Shown: in pieces, positions 46,837-48,387 of the stretch
Position numbering within the stretch: position 1 is the first letter of the stretch
Layout of the letters: each line of letters opens with the position of its first letter
Source of the DNA: Gammaproteobacteria bacterium
Lineage (GTDB): Bacteria; Pseudomonadota; Gammaproteobacteria; Pseudomonadales; Azotimanducaceae
Assembly (NCBI GenBank): GCA_030433075.1
Contig: JAUILI010000012.1
Location: 1-48,387 of the forward strand
Length of the DNA: 48,387 nucleotides
Direction of reading: 5' to 3'
The notes under the pieces: model-generated
Database searches by the model: none
What the model was told of the DNA's origin: nothing
What the model saw: only the letters and a program-made list of their open reading frames with translations
Made by a program: the position numbers and the translations under genes

Positions 46837-48123
46837 CTAGGCGACCGCCGCCGCCTGCGCGGTGGCTTGGTAGACGGGATGGCGCGCGCACAGCGCCGCC
46901 ACCTTACCCCGCACCTCGGCGATGATGGCCGCAGGATCTTCCTTCGCCGCCAGCACGTCGATGATGTCGCACATCCACCCCGTGAGGGCCTGGCAGTCCG
47001 CCTCCGTGAAGCCCCGGCGCGTCACCGCAGGGCTGCCAATGCGCAGGCCCGAGGTGACGAAGGGAGAGCGGGGATCGTTCGGCACGGCGTTCTTGTTCAC
47101 CGTGATGTGCGCTTCCCCGAGGGCCGCGTCGGCGGCCTTTCCGGTCACGTCCTTGTCGATCAAATCGAGAAGGAACAGGTGGTTATCGGTGCCGCCGGAG
47201 ACCACGTTGTAGCCCCGGGCCAGGAAGGTGTCCGCCATGGCCTGGGCGTTCTTCACCACCTGGGCCTGGTAGGCCTTAAAGCTCGGCTCCATGGCTTCCT
47301 TGAAGCAGACAGCCTTGGCGGCGATCACGTGCATGAGGGGGCCACCCTGGCTGCCCGGGAAGACGGCGGAATTCAGCTTTTTGTGCAGCGCTTCGTCGTC
47401 GCAGGCAAGGATGATCCCGGAGCGGGGCCCGGCGAGGGTTTTGTGCGTGGTGGAGGTGACCACGTGCGCATGGGGCACGGGGCTGGGATAGACCCCCGCG
47501 GCCACGAGGCCCGAGACGTGAGCCATATCCACGAGGAACCAGGCGCCCACCTCGTCGGCGATTTCCCGAAGCTTTGCCCAATCCACAATGCGCGAGTAGG
47601 CGCTGAAGCCGCCGATGAGCATCTTCGGCTTGTGCTCCAGGGCCAGGGCGCGAATGGCGTCGTAGTCCAGGAGGCCCGTTTCCGTGTCGATGCCGTACTG
47701 CACCGCGTGGTAGGTCTTCCCGGAGAAGTTCGGCGCCGCGCCATGGGTCAAATGGCCGCCGGCATCGAGGCTCATGCCCAGCACCGTATCCCCGGGCTGC
47801 AGCAGGGCGAGGAACACGGCGGCATTGGCCTGGGAGCCGGAGTGGGGCTGGACGTTGGCGTAGGCCGCGCCGAACAGCGCCTTGGCGCGCTCGATGGCGA
47901 GGCGCTCCACTTCGTCCACGTGCTCGCAGCCGCCGTAGTACCGCTTGCCCGGATAGCCTTCCGCGTACTTGTTCGTAAGCACGCTCCCCTGGGCCTCGAG
48001 CACCCGGGGCGAGGTGTAGTTTTCGGAAGCGATCAGCTCGATATGCGCTTCCTGCCGAGCCGCCTCGGCCACCATGGCAGCGGACAGTTCCGGGTCAAAG
48101 GCAGCAATCGTTGCATCGGTCAT
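46837..48123 (-). CDS. glyA: serine hydroxymethyltransferase
   Basis: This 428-aa PLP enzyme transfers the hydroxymethyl group of serine to tetrahydrofolate. Lys228 in [15 protein letters not shown] holds PLP; the conserved [24 protein letters not shown] and [12 protein letters not shown] are all present. The ATG at 48123 (MTDATI) matches the usual N-terminus; a frame open to 48147 adds eight residues. It is the first gene of the leftward row glyA-nrdR-ribD-ribBA-ribH-nusB-thiL. The 150-bp gap to the divergent dehydrogenase contains the promoters; I see no riboswitch. Confidence 0.97.
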   Translation of the reverse strand: MTDATIAAFDPELSAAMVAEAARQEAHIELIASENYTSPRVLEAQGSVLTNKYAEGYPGKRYYGGCEHVDEVERLAIERAKALFGAAYANVQPHSGSQANAAVFLALLQPGDTVLGMSLDAGGHLTHGAAPNFSGKTYHAVQYGIDTETGLLDYDAIRALALEHKPKMLIGGFSAYSRIVDWAKLREIADEVGAWFLVDMAHVSGLVAAGVYPSPVPHAHVVTSTTHKTLAGPRSGIILACDDEALHKKLNSAVFPGSQGGPLMHVIAAKAVCFKEAMEPSFKAYQAQVVKNAQAMADTFLARGYNVVSGGTDNHLFLLDLIDKDVTGKAADAALGEAHITVNKNAVPNDPRSPFVTSGLRIGSPAVTRRGFTEADCQALTGWMCDIIDVLAAKEDPAAIIAEVRGKVAALCARHPVYQATAQAAAVA

Positions 48124-48273
48124 GGACAGGGGTCCTCGGCACGCCACTAGAGATGGGGCGCAGTGTACCCGAAGGTGGCAAACAGCCCCACTGAGGCGGG
48201 CTCAATTCGCTTTGAGCGGGGCTCAGGGTATGCTCGGGGCCATTCTTACCGCACTCGCTAGGGAGCGACCGCT

Positions 48274-48387
48274 ATGACCACCGGAAAGCAGCTTTTCACC
48301 ACCCTTGCCGACGGCAAGCTGACCGTCGAGATCGTGGAGCGGGAATTCCCCCAGCCCACGGGCAACCAGGTGCTGGTGCAAATGGAA
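48274..48387 (+). CDS. MDR-family NAD(P)-dependent dehydrogenase, N-terminal fragment
   Basis: The first 38 codons, starting at ATG 48274 with AGGGAG nine bases before it, read MTTGKQLFTTLADGKLTVEI followed by VEREFPQPTGNQVLVQME. The layout, with the P-x-P-x-x-x-Q-V-L-V strand, is that of zinc-type alcohol dehydrogenases/quinone oxidoreductases (MDR). The gene runs off the right edge, so no metal or nucleotide motif can be seen. Confidence 0.6.
   Translation, partial: MTTGKQLFTTLADGKLTVEIVEREFPQPTGNQVLVQME

Noticed and set aside
46822-48150. 442-codon plus-strand frame antisense to glyA
   Set aside because: It mirrors the third-position GC of glyA, with no ribosome site or motif.
1-48387. 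CRISPR array, rRNA operon, complete tRNA genes or insertion sequences
   Set aside because: I saw no regularly spaced repeats, no rRNA-like sequence, no full tRNA and no transposase anywhere in the window.

Overview
This 48.4 kb window is GC-rich chromosomal DNA from a gammaproteobacterium. The evidence is the conserved blocks glyA-nrdR-ribD-ribBA-ribH-nusB-thiL and xseB-ispA-dxs, a TonB-dependent receptor, a c'-type cytochrome, and orphan flagellar FliK/FhlB genes. I cannot name a genus from sequence alone. A heterotroph that scavenges nitrogen compounds fits best.

Left edge (1-2182): the tail of an integrated element. It carries a hotdog thioesterase (cut by the window edge), an alpha/beta hydrolase, a divergent MarR regulator with a palindromic operator, and about 600 bp without a recognisable gene. 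It ends in two TGGGGGYAT direct repeats and a 20-nt match to the 3' end of a tmRNA-type gene, followed by a strong terminator. I read this as an attachment site. Next come a FitAB/VapBC-type toxin-antitoxin pair (2331-2986) and a small membrane protein.

Nitrogen island (3806-16386): two divergent transcription units. Leftward are a Rieske oxygenase, allophanate hydrolase (AtzF), a DUF3817-like membrane protein and an anchored amidohydrolase. Rightward are an ABC importer (binding protein, permease, ATPase), two DUF1989 proteins (CgdA/CgdB-like carboxyguanidine deiminase) and a 1187-aa biotin-dependent urea/guanidine carboxylase. Together these would import a guanidine-like compound, carboxylate it, deiminate it to allophanate and hydrolyse that to ammonia and CO2. 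The Rieske enzyme may be an added N-dealkylation or hydroxylation step. The divergent promoter region has a good sigma-54 (-24/-12) promoter, a weaker one facing the other way, and an NtrC-like dyad between them. I see no guanidine riboswitch.

Next (16408-22683): a lipoprotein, a membrane di-iron hydroxylase of the sterol desaturase superfamily, a large TonB-dependent receptor with its own sigma-54-type promoter and the same 12-mer found in the NtrC-like dyad, and a SAM methyltransferase. Then the DabA/DabB inorganic-carbon uptake system with a divergent LysR regulator (22680-27449).

Oxidative catabolism block (27520-33693): a Baeyer-Villiger monooxygenase translationally coupled to a type-B carboxylesterase, an MFS transporter and an HpaB/AbfD-family flavoprotein. 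Ketone to ester to alcohol plus acid is the obvious logic.

The rest (33748-48387) is mostly housekeeping: an M48 lipoprotein peptidase, FliK and FhlB, a Sel1-repeat protein, cytochrome b561 convergent with cytochrome c', xseB-ispA-dxs, thiL-nusB-ribH-ribBA-ribD-nrdR-glyA, and the start of an MDR-type dehydrogenase. The RibBA has a degenerate GTP cyclohydrolase II half, and the riboflavin synthase gene usually found beside ribD is absent here.
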